Positions 24,762-33,185 of a stretch of DNA of 64,000 bases are shown one piece after another. Where the stretch lies: the NCBI RefSeq assembly GCF_030517065.1, contig NZ_CP103950.1, positions 558,001 through 622,000 on the forward strand, written 5' to 3'. The translations under genes were made by a program, and so were the position numbers. Source of the stretch: Riemerella columbina. GTDB lineage: Bacteria; Bacteroidota; Bacteroidia; Flavobacteriales; Weeksellaceae. The notes beneath the pieces are model-generated. The model had not been told where the DNA came from, made no database searches, and worked only from the letters and a program-made list of their open reading frames with translations. The stretch's first letter is position 1. Every line of letters begins with the position of its first letter.

Positions 24762-25672
24762 TTTAAATAAGTTTTAAGTTGTGCCACACTTTCAAACTGT
24801 AGCCTATTGAAATTAAGGTCAAAATTATCTTTAAAGTATTTGATAACAAACGCCCGTTTAGCATTTAAGGTTTTCACAGCTTTTCTGGCGCGCTCTTTAT
24901 CCTCAGGGTCATAAGGATTGGCGTAGCCTGCATAGCCTTCGATCATTTCGTCGATATCTTGCTTGCTACTACAGAGCATAGCGCTTACGGTCTCTGCAAA
25001 ATCTTCTTCCACGCTCCCTCTGGCAGCCAAGAGGCTATAATACCCAAAATCCGAAGCACGAGTAGTCAAATGGTATAGTTCATTGATATCATGTTTGCCC
25101 CAGTTGGTGTTATACGCATAAAAGTTGAGTTGAGAAAACGCCTCCTTATCGAAAGGTTTTTGCTGAATGAGCGCTTTGGCAAAGTGGTGATGCACCATTC
25201 TCATCACTTGGGCTACAGAAGTCGAATCTGATTTTTTGAAATCATTGATTTTAAATAAAGGCATTTGTAAGGGCGCGTGAGTGCTTTTAATTTGCTCATA
25301 ACCTTCTGAATCTAAGTTTTTCCCACCATAGAGATAGATTTCCTTTGGAGCATAGCGCTTTAAAAAATCTTCTCCTACTAACTTTTTATAAACCTCAATC
25401 CAAAGTAGATTGACGGCTTGCATAGCGGGCTCTACTTGTTCACGTGTAGGTGGAGTGGTGGTCTGTGTGAGCCCTGTGGCGTTGGCATCCCAGCGGTATT
25501 TTACCTCAATATTATAAGGCTTAGTATAGGTCTGGTAGAGCCATTGGTCTAAGCTATCGGTGTGTTTAATCTCACTGATGAGAACGGACTCTGTGCTAAG
25601 TTCCTCGCGAGAGTTACACGCACACAACAATAACGAAAAAACAAAAATGGGTAATAGGGTATGTTGTTTCAT
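24758..25672 (-). CDS. Mx1/TIGR04549-type metallohydrolase lipoprotein, active site degenerate
   Basis: 304 residues. Lipobox LLLCAC, lipidated Cys near 19. The body matches the SusCD-associated zinc metallohydrolase lipoproteins (Peptidase_Mx1 / TIGR04549): YxIEVKYRWD near 54-62, EIYLYGG near 111-117, the HExxH helix near 162 and EDFAE near 223-227. In relatives the helix reads HHEFAHxL. Here residues 161-166 are HHHFAK, so the catalytic Glu is His163 and the second zinc His is Lys166. The third ligand region (EDFAE) is kept. The codons (CAC CAC TTT GCC AAA at 25175-25189) are unambiguous. The protein is probably not a working protease and may be a ligand-binding remnant of the fold. It is 8 bases from SusD and overlaps DUF4302 by 4. 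Confidence 0.88.
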   Translation of the reverse strand: MKQHTLLPIFVFSLLLCACNSREELSTESVLISEIKHTDSLDQWLYQTYTKPYNIEVKYRWDANATGLTQTTTPPTREQVEPAMQAVNLLWIEVYKKLVGEDFLKRYAPKEIYLYGGKNLDSEGYEQIKSTHAPLQMPLFKINDFKKSDSTSVAQVMRMVHHHFAKALIQQKPFDKEAFSQLNFYAYNTNWGKHDINELYHLTTRASDFGYYSLLAARGSVEEDFAETVSAMLCSSKQDIDEMIEGYAGYANPYDPEDKERARKAVKTLNAKRAFVIKYFKDNFDLNFNRLQFESVAQLKTYLK

Positions 25673-25679
25673 AATGGTT

Positions 25680-27161
25680 TTATCTTGGATTAGGCTCTAA
25701 GCCCAGTTTTTGAGCTTGTAGCGGAATTTGTAAAAGTTTTCTTTTATCTTCTTTTCTCAGGATTTTGTTGAGGTCATAAGCATCGCCAGCTTGGTTTCTA
25801 TTCACGGTGAGATAGAAGCGTTTGATGTCAAACCAGCGGAGCCCTTCGTGGACAAACTCTCGCCTTCTGAGTTCAGCTATAGCATTGACTAATGAACCTT
25901 GATAAAAGGTCAGCGGATAGAACGGCGTATAGTTCTCTTGCCCATTTTGAAAGGCCACCAGTAGCTCATCTTTGATGAATGTTTTCTGCGATTTAAGACT
26001 CATAAAAGTCAGAATATCATTCACGGCTTCATCGTATCTTTTGAGCATCGTGTAGGCTTCAGCACGGTTGAGCAATACCTCATCTGTTGTGAACAAAATA
26101 TTAGGAATATAAACTTCCCTCGGGTTGCTACCTGTTTCTTGGAAGTTTTGGAGTTCCGTAAATTTATTGATAAAGCGGTTGCCTGTAGTGCTACCTTGGG
26201 TCAGATTCCAATACCAAAACGAGGCAGAATATTTAGGTGCAAAGCTGGTAAAAAGGTCTTTTTTAAGCCCTTCGCCCATGGCATATTTTAGTCGGGCTAA
26301 ATCTCGTTTCCACCGAGATTGTGTGGTGGTCATAAGCAAATTGGCAGGCTCATCTACGGAAGAATAGACTTGCGGAATTAAATCTGGCGTGGTATTGAGT
26401 TTCTCATATTTATTCGCCCAATCTCTGATGAGCGCCCTCGGATTGTCTTCTAAAACATAGTTAGAATATGCCAGAACCTTTTCCCAATCGCCTTTATAGA
26501 GGTAGAACCTCGCTGCAAAAGCATAGGCAGATTTTTTGGTAAAATGGTATTTCGGAACCTTATAATATTGGTCGTCTAATGCTGCAATGCCTAAGAGCAA
26601 ATCTTCCTCTATCCGTTGGTAAACCTCTTCTACACTTAATCTTTTGTACGGAGGAAAAGCATTTTTTTCAGGTTGGGTAACATAAGGAATACCTAAGGCG
26701 GTGCTGCCAGGGCTATATGGCTCTGCCCAAATATTAACCAACATAAAGTGGAGATAGGCTCTAATCAAAAAGGCCTCGCCATAAAGAGCTTTGGTTTTTG
26801 AAGTCTTTGGCGTTATCTTTTTGAGGTATTCCAAAGCATGGTTGGCTTGGGCAATGCCTCTATAAGCATCATTCCAATAATTGAGCGGCGTGTCTAAATC
26901 CTCTTGCTCAAAATCTTGCCAATGGTACATGGCGCTATTGAGTTGGGTTACAATGCCGCCATCTACACGCTCCGCATTATCGCTCATCGCTTCTAAAAAA
27001 GGGAAATAACTCGCCTTAGGATAAGCAGCAGTTAGGAGCTCCGCTATTTTGTCTTCGGAGTCAATTTCAATATCCAGCTGTGCATCTGGTACTTCATCTA
27101 AATACCGATTACAGCCGATGAAAATTGTGGTGAGTAATATTAAAAATAAAGTCTTTTTCAT
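25680..27161 (-). CDS. SusD/RagB family outer-membrane lipoprotein
   Basis: 493 residues. Lipobox IFIGC, Cys at 17. The helical TPR-like SusD fold shows the usual landmarks: LDEVPDAQLD at the mature start, YRGIAQANHALEYL, AFLIRAYLHFMLVNIWG-like helix, IPYVTQ, YHFTKKSAYAFAARFYLYKGDWEKV, and the C-terminal RRREFVHEGLRWFDIKRF helix. SusD proteins are lids on SusC barrels and capture a ligand at the surface. It follows SusC by 15 bases. The ligand class cannot be inferred from SusD itself, and no carbohydrate-degrading gene is nearby. Confidence 0.94.
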   Translation of the reverse strand: MKKTLFLILLTTIFIGCNRYLDEVPDAQLDIEIDSEDKIAELLTAAYPKASYFPFLEAMSDNAERVDGGIVTQLNSAMYHWQDFEQEDLDTPLNYWNDAYRGIAQANHALEYLKKITPKTSKTKALYGEAFLIRAYLHFMLVNIWAEPYSPGSTALGIPYVTQPEKNAFPPYKRLSVEEVYQRIEEDLLLGIAALDDQYYKVPKYHFTKKSAYAFAARFYLYKGDWEKVLAYSNYVLEDNPRALIRDWANKYEKLNTTPDLIPQVYSSVDEPANLLMTTTQSRWKRDLARLKYAMGEGLKKDLFTSFAPKYSASFWYWNLTQGSTTGNRFINKFTELQNFQETGSNPREVYIPNILFTTDEVLLNRAEAYTMLKRYDEAVNDILTFMSLKSQKTFIKDELLVAFQNGQENYTPFYPLTFYQGSLVNAIAELRRREFVHEGLRWFDIKRFYLTVNRNQAGDAYDLNKILRKEDKRKLLQIPLQAQKLGLEPNPR

Positions 27162-27176
27162 TGGTCTTGGTTAAAT

Positions 27177-30100
27177 TTAAAATACAAGGTTGATGCTAAG
27201 TGAATACTGTTTGGTCATCGGTAGAGAAACGCCGCCTACACGATAAAATTCAGGGTCTTGACCTCTCAGGTTTTTATCCGAATAGATTAAAAAAGGATTG
27301 GTCACTTGAAATCTAAATGATAATGAGGAAAGTCCCCAAGACTGGCTGGTTTTCTCTGGAATGGTATAACCTAAGGAAATATTTTTCATTCTGATGAAAC
27401 TGCCATCTGCCACCCTAAGTTGCGAGTAATTATAGGTATTATAAGCCTTCTCTATATTCTCCTTCCCAATGAGGGCAATTAAATCTTGAGAAGGAATGGT
27501 GGGCACATTGGTTTTAGCCTCGTCACCAGGGTTGAGCCAGCGGTCGTAGTAGTATTTTGAGAAAACATTAAGGTCGCCATAGGCGGCATCATAGGTAGGT
27601 TGCAGTCGGATTTTGTTCCCCGCTTGGAAGGTGATAAAGAACGAGAAATCAAAGTTTTTGTATTGAAAACGATTAGAAAAACCACCCGTGAAGTTGGGCT
27701 CTATATTGCCATTGTACTTTAAATAAGATAATGAATAATTGGTATCTGCAAAGTCCGCTCCTGAGATATTTTGATAGGCATCTGTCCCTTGGAACGGATA
27801 GTCACCAAAGTTAAAAGTAGGCAAACCTTGAGCGTCTAAGCCCTTAAAATCAAACGAAAATAAAGCCCCTCTGGCATAGCCCACCACATTACCACGCCCT
27901 GTGCCTGCCACTAAATCAAAAGTATTGGGATTGTTGAGTAGTCGTGTGATTTTCTGTTGATAATAACTTAAACTAAGGTTAGTTTTCCATTGAAAATGCT
28001 CGGTGCTGATGTTGGTGGTGTTCAGTGTCCACTCAATCCCTTGGGTTTCCATATCGCCAAAGTTGGCATATTTATAATACTGTCCACCGATACCCGAGGT
28101 TCTGACCAAATCAATTAAATCAAAAGATTTTCTGGAATATACATCTACCGTGGTGTTCAAACGGTGGTTGAAGAGCCCTAAATCTACCCCGATATTCCAC
28201 TCGTACATTTTTTCCCAAGTTAAATCTCGGTTTTCTAAATGGAGAATGTTGAGTTCATTTTCTCTTAATTTAACATCATATCGGTTGGTAATACCGCTTT
28301 GAAACACCGCTAACGAGTTGATGGCATTTTCATTCATCTTGGCAGTGAGACCGTAACTGGAGCGCAGAGCCAAAGTATTAAGCCAAGCGGTATTTTGGAG
28401 GAAATTTTCTTTGTGGATGTTCCATTTGGCGCCCACATTCCAAGTCGGTAGCCATCTCGTTTTGCTGCCTTTCCCCGCGATGTTGGAGCCTTCGTAATTG
28501 GCAACCGCATTCAGAACATATTTATTTTGATAAGCATAAGTGGCATTGGTTGAGAAAGTTACGCCACGATCGCGCCTCATCATCAGACCGAAATAATCGG
28601 TATTATCAAGACTAAGTTTTTGGAAAATCAGCGGCGAGGTATAGATTTGGTTGCCTCTATCATACTGAATACCATAGCCTTGGAATGGGGTGGTGGTTCT
28701 ATCGGCATATCTCAATTCTCCGAAGCCAAATAACTTTAAATCATGAGAGCCCCAGCGGTAATCATAATCCAAAGAAGTCCTTACCAAATAACTTTCTAAA
28801 CTGTTATCCGTTTGGTTAAAAATACCGCCATTAGGTAGCGCTGACTGCGGCTGTGCTAAAGGATGATCAGGGTCTTTAAAGAGGTAAATATTCTCTGCTG
28901 CCACTTTGGCATTTTCATTTGCTCGGAAAGCCATTACGACATTAGAATTTTCTTTAATGTAGTGTTGAGATTGGGTTTGGGCTTTTCTGGCAACGGCTAA
29001 AAAATTTCCTTTCAACTGTGGAGTGATTTTATATTCTAATTCTGTTTGTATTTTTAAATCCAAAACATTGATATTCATATAGTTGTTTTGGTATTCATTG
29101 AGAATATTAAAAGGTGCCCAGTTGTTTCTATAAAACTCTAAATGACCTTCGGCATCTTTGGCTCTAAGCGTTCGGCTGGTATTGAGTGCATAAGAAAAAG
29201 GATTGATGTCAAAATCTCTTTCAAAACTTCCTATCGTGGTATTTTTCCGTTGTGAGAAAGAGCCAGCCGCTTTCTGCTTTCGGATGTTCCCTTGGGCGGC
29301 TATATCTATTTTGAGTTTTGGGCTGAGATAAAAAGTATTTTTGAGATTAGCGGTCAGCCTTTTCACTTCATCAGTAATAGCCCAGCCAGCATCGTTAAAA
29401 AATCCGATGGAAGCATAAGTGGCTGTATTTTTACCCCCACCAGAAAAACTAAGGGTGTGGTTTTGGGTAGGCGTAATGCGGAATAAATGCTTAAACCAAT
29501 CTGTGTTTGCGTATTCGTACTGTCTAAGGAAATTCAGTCTGGCTTCTTCAGTGTTTTCCAAAGCGAATTGCCCAGTATTGGGGTTATAAGAATTGAGCGC
29601 GTGGTACATTTGATAATAAACGCCAGCCCTCCTGCCATAATAAGCTTTATCCATAGAGAAATAGCCTTTTTTCTCCATTTCTCGGTAGATAGACATTGTT
29701 TCTTGTGAGTTGAGCAAATCAAAATCTTGGTAAGAAGGGATATTTCTATAAGTTTGCTCGAAGCTGTAAGAAATTTTATTAGGCGTATTTCGGCGCCCAG
29801 ATTTGGTGCTGATGACAATAACGCCGTTGAGTGCCCTTGCACCGTACATAGAAGTTGCAGAAGCATCTTTCAGCACTTGTATATCTTCAATATCAGATGG
29901 ATTGAGCCCAGCAATGGCAGAGCTGATTAGCGTAACGGCATCACCAGAAACCAATTGGTCTAAAGTGAGGCTAACAATATCTTCATAAACGGCACCATCT
30001 ACGACCCAGAGTGGCTGTACATTCCCTGTAATGGAAGCGCCTCCACGGATGTTGATTCTCGGTGCTGCACCAAAGCTCCCCGTCACATTCTGGATATTAA

Positions 30101-30347
30101 GCCCTGCCACGCGCCCTTCCAACATTCTGGAAATATCAGGAACGCCATCTAACTTAATGTCTTTGAGCTTCACTTGGAGCGCAGAGCCTGTAAATACACG
30201 GTTTTTAACTTTGGTGTATCCTGTAAGCACCACCTCCTCAATGTCTTTACTTTTTGCACTGTCTTTTTGCGCATCATAATGCTGGTGTAAAAAGAAAACC
30301 ACCGAAAGTGGTAGAACTTTCTTGTAAATGGTTAGTTTTGTTTTCAA
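27177..30347 (-). CDS. SusC/RagA family TonB-linked outer-membrane protein
   Basis: 1056 residues. Export signal about 1-26. The mature chain begins at KDIEEVVLTGYTKVKN, so the CarboxypepD-like N-terminal domain present in most SusC proteins is missing. The plug has LEGRVAGLNIQNVTG, INIRGGASI, PLWVVDGAVYE and ASATSMYGARALNGVIVISTKSG, the hallmark of the family. The barrel ends in LPMTKQYSLSINLVF. The reading frame starts at a TTG codon (30345-30347). No in-frame ATG lies close by, and a -7 box ends 14 bases upstream, which supports the TTG. It is the first gene of the ten-gene operon and, with SusD, forms the import channel. Confidence 0.94.
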   Translation of the reverse strand: MKTKLTIYKKVLPLSVVFFLHQHYDAQKDSAKSKDIEEVVLTGYTKVKNRVFTGSALQVKLKDIKLDGVPDISRMLEGRVAGLNIQNVTGSFGAAPRINIRGGASITGNVQPLWVVDGAVYEDIVSLTLDQLVSGDAVTLISSAIAGLNPSDIEDIQVLKDASATSMYGARALNGVIVISTKSGRRNTPNKISYSFEQTYRNIPSYQDFDLLNSQETMSIYREMEKKGYFSMDKAYYGRRAGVYYQMYHALNSYNPNTGQFALENTEEARLNFLRQYEYANTDWFKHLFRITPTQNHTLSFSGGGKNTATYASIGFFNDAGWAITDEVKRLTANLKNTFYLSPKLKIDIAAQGNIRKQKAAGSFSQRKNTTIGSFERDFDINPFSYALNTSRTLRAKDAEGHLEFYRNNWAPFNILNEYQNNYMNINVLDLKIQTELEYKITPQLKGNFLAVARKAQTQSQHYIKENSNVVMAFRANENAKVAAENIYLFKDPDHPLAQPQSALPNGGIFNQTDNSLESYLVRTSLDYDYRWGSHDLKLFGFGELRYADRTTTPFQGYGIQYDRGNQIYTSPLIFQKLSLDNTDYFGLMMRRDRGVTFSTNATYAYQNKYVLNAVANYEGSNIAGKGSKTRWLPTWNVGAKWNIHKENFLQNTAWLNTLALRSSYGLTAKMNENAINSLAVFQSGITNRYDVKLRENELNILHLENRDLTWEKMYEWNIGVDLGLFNHRLNTTVDVYSRKSFDLIDLVRTSGIGGQYYKYANFGDMETQGIEWTLNTTNISTEHFQWKTNLSLSYYQQKITRLLNNPNTFDLVAGTGRGNVVGYARGALFSFDFKGLDAQGLPTFNFGDYPFQGTDAYQNISGADFADTNYSLSYLKYNGNIEPNFTGGFSNRFQYKNFDFSFFITFQAGNKIRLQPTYDAAYGDLNVFSKYYYDRWLNPGDEAKTNVPTIPSQDLIALIGKENIEKAYNTYNYSQLRVADGSFIRMKNISLGYTIPEKTSQSWGLSSLSFRFQVTNPFLIYSDKNLRGQDPEFYRVGGVSLPMTKQYSLSINLVF

Positions 30348-30361
30348 TCTATTATTTTTCG

Positions 30362-30369
30362 CAAAAATA
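30362..30369 (-). promoter_or_regulatory. -7 box of the SusCD operon
   Basis: TATTTTTG on the minus strand matches TAnnTTTG and ends 14 bases before the TTG start of susC. The 252-bp divergent gap to ribD is very AT-rich and holds a ribD -7 box as well. I saw no convincing Fur-type palindrome. Confidence 0.55.
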
Positions 30370-30562
30370 AAAATTTTATTTTTACTAAGTCTAAAATAAT
30401 AAAATGATATTTATCAGTATTTATTCTAAATAAGGTTTTTGTTATAAAATTGAACTTAGGGGGGATTGAAAAAAAACTAAAAATCAAAGGGATAGATATG
30501 TGTTATATTTGAAATATCCCAATTTCCCATACTAAAATTTTCATTTTGGGGGAGTTTTGAAT

Positions 30563-30570
30563 TATCTTTG
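30563..30570 (+). promoter_or_regulatory. -7 box of ribD
   Basis: TATCTTTG is an exact -7 match, 29 bases before the TTG start codon of ribD. Confidence 0.55.
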
Positions 30571-30599
30571 TACATCATAATTAAAAAAAACACTTTTTT

Positions 30600-31631
30600 T
30601 TGAATCACGAGGTTTACATCAAGCGTTGTATAGAGTTGGCGGAAAAAGCCCAAGGCAAGACTTCCCCTAATCCAATGGTGGGTGCGGTTATTGTGCACCA
30701 AGGTCGGATTATTGGCGAGGGCTACCACCATCGTGCAGGCGAGCCTCATGCGGAAATCAATGCCATTCGTTCGGTGGCGCAACCAGAACTTTTGCCAGAA
30801 TCCACCATTTATGTGTCTTTGGAGCCGTGTTCTCATTTTGGGAAAACACCACCTTGTGCCCTGAAAATCATAGAGGTTGGATTTAAAAAAGTGGTGATAG
30901 GCACTTTGGACCCCCACGAAAAAGTCAGTGGCAAAGGCAAGGCGATGATAGAAGCCGCAGGCATAGAGGTGGTTTCTGGCGTGTTGGAGAAAGAATGCCG
31001 AGCGCTCAACAAGCGGTTTTTAACTTTTCACGAGAAAAAACGCCCTTTTATTACTTTAAAATGGGCTTCTTCGCGAGACGGGTTTATTGACCGAAATTTT
31101 GCACCAGTGGCAATTTCTAATCCGTTGGTGTCGCAGTGGGTGCATAAAAAACGCGCTGAGGAACAAGCTATTTTGGTGGGCAGTAGAACGGCGCTCAATG
31201 ACAATCCGAGCTTGACCACCCGCCATTACGCAGGGCAAAATCCGATACGACTGTTGTTAGATTTTGATTTGAAAGTGCCGCCGCACTACGCTATTTTTAA
31301 TAAAGAAGCCGAAACCATTATTTTCAATCAACATCAAGAAAAGGTGGAAGAGCACCTAAGTTGGGTTAAAATCAGGAAAGAAAATGCCATTTCAGATTTG
31401 ATGGAAAGCCTTCATCGTTTGGGGGTTCAATCGGTGTTGGTGGAGGGTGGCAGGCAAATTTTGCAACTGTTCATAGAAGCCCATCTTTGGGATGAGGCTT
31501 GGCATATTAAAAACCAAGATTTGATTTTAGAAAATGGCACACCAGAACCAATTTTAAATTGTGAATTTGCAGATAAAATGCTGAATATCAGAAATAATCA
31601 GCTAATGTTTTATAAAAATCATACTTTTTAA
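30600..31631 (+). CDS. ribD: bifunctional riboflavin deaminase-reductase RibD
   Basis: 343 residues from a TTG start (30600-30602). The next ATG would remove part of the deaminase domain. Residues about 1-145 are the cytidine-deaminase fold with zinc motif HAE (AGEPHAEINAI) and PCSHFGKTPPC. Residues about 150-343 are the reductase domain (PFITLKWASSRDG, AILVGSRTALNDNPSLTTR, VLVEGGRQILQ). It catalyses two consecutive steps of riboflavin synthesis: deamination of the pyrimidine and NADPH-dependent reduction of its ribose side chain. It is followed after 3 bases by the YigZ gene. Confidence 0.95.
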   Translation: MNHEVYIKRCIELAEKAQGKTSPNPMVGAVIVHQGRIIGEGYHHRAGEPHAEINAIRSVAQPELLPESTIYVSLEPCSHFGKTPPCALKIIEVGFKKVVIGTLDPHEKVSGKGKAMIEAAGIEVVSGVLEKECRALNKRFLTFHEKKRPFITLKWASSRDGFIDRNFAPVAISNPLVSQWVHKKRAEEQAILVGSRTALNDNPSLTTRHYAGQNPIRLLLDFDLKVPPHYAIFNKEAETIIFNQHQEKVEEHLSWVKIRKENAISDLMESLHRLGVQSVLVEGGRQILQLFIEAHLWDEAWHIKNQDLILENGTPEPILNCEFADKMLNIRNNQLMFYKNHTF

Positions 31632-31634
31632 CCA

Positions 31635-32240
31635 ATGGCAGAGTACAGCTATCAGACCATAGAACAACCGATTGAAGACACGCTTTTAAAGGAAAAAGGA
31701 AGTAAGTTTTTGGGTTTTGCTTATCCTGTGGCTACGGAAGATGAGGTCAAGGAGGCGCTCAACAAAGTCAAAAGCGAGCATCCCAAAGCCACGCACCATT
31801 GCTATGCTTTTCGGCTGGGTTTAGATGGCGAAAACTACCGTGCCAACGATGATGGCGAGCCCTCGGGGAGTGCAGGCTTGCCGATATATAACCAACTGCT
31901 TTCTCGCAATTTAACCAATATTTTGCTCGTGGTGGTACGCTATTATGGCGGGGTTAAGCTGGGGGTTGGCGGTTTGGTGAAGATTTATAAAGAATCTGCA
32001 AAGCTCACACTGGATCAAGCCAAGGTGATCACCAAAGAATTGGAAAACGACATCGTGGTTGATTTTCCCTTTCATCTTCAGAATGTGATTTTTACCCATC
32101 TCAACAAATACGAAGCCCAGATTTTAGATTTTAGCGCTGCCGAAAATTGCCAAATCAGAGCTAAAGTTAAAAAAGTGAAACAAGAGGCTTTGCTCGAGCA
32201 ATTATCTAATATACATCAGGTGCGCTATGTCGTGAAGTGA
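31635..32240 (+). CDS. YigZ/IMPACT family protein
   Basis: 201 residues. The conserved UPF0029 domain spans about 14-120 (KGSKFLGFAYPV, HPKATHHCYAFRLG, YRANDDGEPSGSAGLPI, NILLVVVRYYGGVKLGVGGL), followed by the C-terminal ferredoxin-like DUF1949 half. Eukaryotic IMPACT regulates Gcn2, but the bacterial role is unknown. It follows ribD with 3 spacer bases and must be in the same transcript. Confidence 0.93.
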   Translation: MAEYSYQTIEQPIEDTLLKEKGSKFLGFAYPVATEDEVKEALNKVKSEHPKATHHCYAFRLGLDGENYRANDDGEPSGSAGLPIYNQLLSRNLTNILLVVVRYYGGVKLGVGGLVKIYKESAKLTLDQAKVITKELENDIVVDFPFHLQNVIFTHLNKYEAQILDFSAAENCQIRAKVKKVKQEALLEQLSNIHQVRYVVK

Positions 32241-32344
32241 TGTTTTCTCTGAATTTAAAATTTTAAAAATATTGATGAGCGTAATCCTTTGGTTTAATAC
32301 TGAAATTGAGGCGTATTTTCAACCTAAAATAAAATGCTTCATTA

Positions 32345-32380
32345 TCAAAAACAACCGTTTCAATCAAAATTAAAACGGTT
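32345..32380 (-). terminator. terminator for the YugP-like gene
   Basis: AACCGTTT (32353-32360) pairs with AAACGGTT (32373-32380), loop of 12. On the minus strand the stem is followed by GTTTTTG. It lies 28 bases after the stop codon of the minus-strand peptidase gene. Confidence 0.6.
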
Positions 32381-32407
32381 ATGATTATCAATAGGATACG
32401 ATTAAAG

Positions 32408-33094
32408 TTAATCTCGTCTATTGCTCAACATTGATGCAAAATAAATCAACTGAGCGAGAGAGCCCACCGCAGCCACCACATAAGTTCTGGCAGCCCATTT
32501 GAGGGCATCGGCGGAGCCTGTATATTCTTCTGGCGTTACCGTGTGGGTTGATTTTAACCACTTTAAAGCACGGTTGCTGGCATCGTACTCCACAGGGAGC
32601 GTGATGAACGCGAACAAGGTGGTCAGCGCAAACAAAAGCACTCCAATCGCCAATAGGGTTTTATTGCCGCTGGATACCATCACCGCGATGCCTGCCATTA
32701 GGATAAATTGGTTGAGCCGTGAAGCGATGTTCACAATCGGAACCATTTTGGAGCGCAGTTGCAGCATAGAATATCCCACAGCGTGTTGCACGGCGTGTCC
32801 ACATTCGTGGGCGGCTACAGCGGCAGCGGCGGCATTGCGTTGCATATAAACCGCCTCAGAAAGGTTCACGGTTTTGTTCATCGGGTTGTAGTGGTCGGTC
32901 AGTTGCCCCGGTGTGGAAATCACTTGTACATCGTGGATGCCGTGATCCCGAAGCATTTTTTCTGCCACTTCCTTCCCAGACATTCCGTTGGCAAGGTGGA
33001 CTTTAGAATAATGTTCAAATTTTGATTTTAATTGAGATGAAACCAGCCAACTTAAAAGCAAGATGCCTCCTAAAATGATATAATAAGTTCCCAT
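32408..33094 (-). CDS. YugP-like membrane zinc metallopeptidase
   Basis: 228 residues from the ATG at 33094. The frame is open further upstream, but MGTYYIILGGILLL matches the usual start with an immediate membrane helix. The zinc motif HECGH lies near 112-116 (AAHECGHAVQHA), preceded by NLSEAVY. Two more hydrophobic segments (about 145-183) and a last one near 210 follow. The family (Zn_peptidase_2, DUF2227-like YugP) is membrane-embedded with unknown substrate, perhaps membrane-protein quality control. It is transcribed divergently from the acetyltransferase gene and has its own terminator. Confidence 0.9.
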   Translation of the reverse strand: MGTYYIILGGILLLSWLVSSQLKSKFEHYSKVHLANGMSGKEVAEKMLRDHGIHDVQVISTPGQLTDHYNPMNKTVNLSEAVYMQRNAAAAAVAAHECGHAVQHAVGYSMLQLRSKMVPIVNIASRLNQFILMAGIAVMVSSGNKTLLAIGVLLFALTTLFAFITLPVEYDASNRALKWLKSTHTVTPEEYTGSADALKWAARTYVVAAVGSLAQLIYFASMLSNRRD

Positions 33095-33157
33095 ATTTTT
33101 AAATAATGTTTTGGTAGATTTCGGTATAAGAAAAAAATATGCCAAACATTTTTATAG

Positions 33158-33165
33158 TATATTTG
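33158..33165 (+). promoter_or_regulatory. -7 box of the acetyltransferase gene
   Basis: TATATTTG is an exact -7 consensus ending 20 bases before the ATG at 33186. Confidence 0.6.
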
Positions 33166-33185
33166 CAGGGTAAAATTGTGTAAAT

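Noticed and set aside
30348-30599. A Fur-type operator in the divergent SusC-ribD gap.
   Set aside because: The region is AT-rich with partial half-sites only. No convincing palindrome was found.
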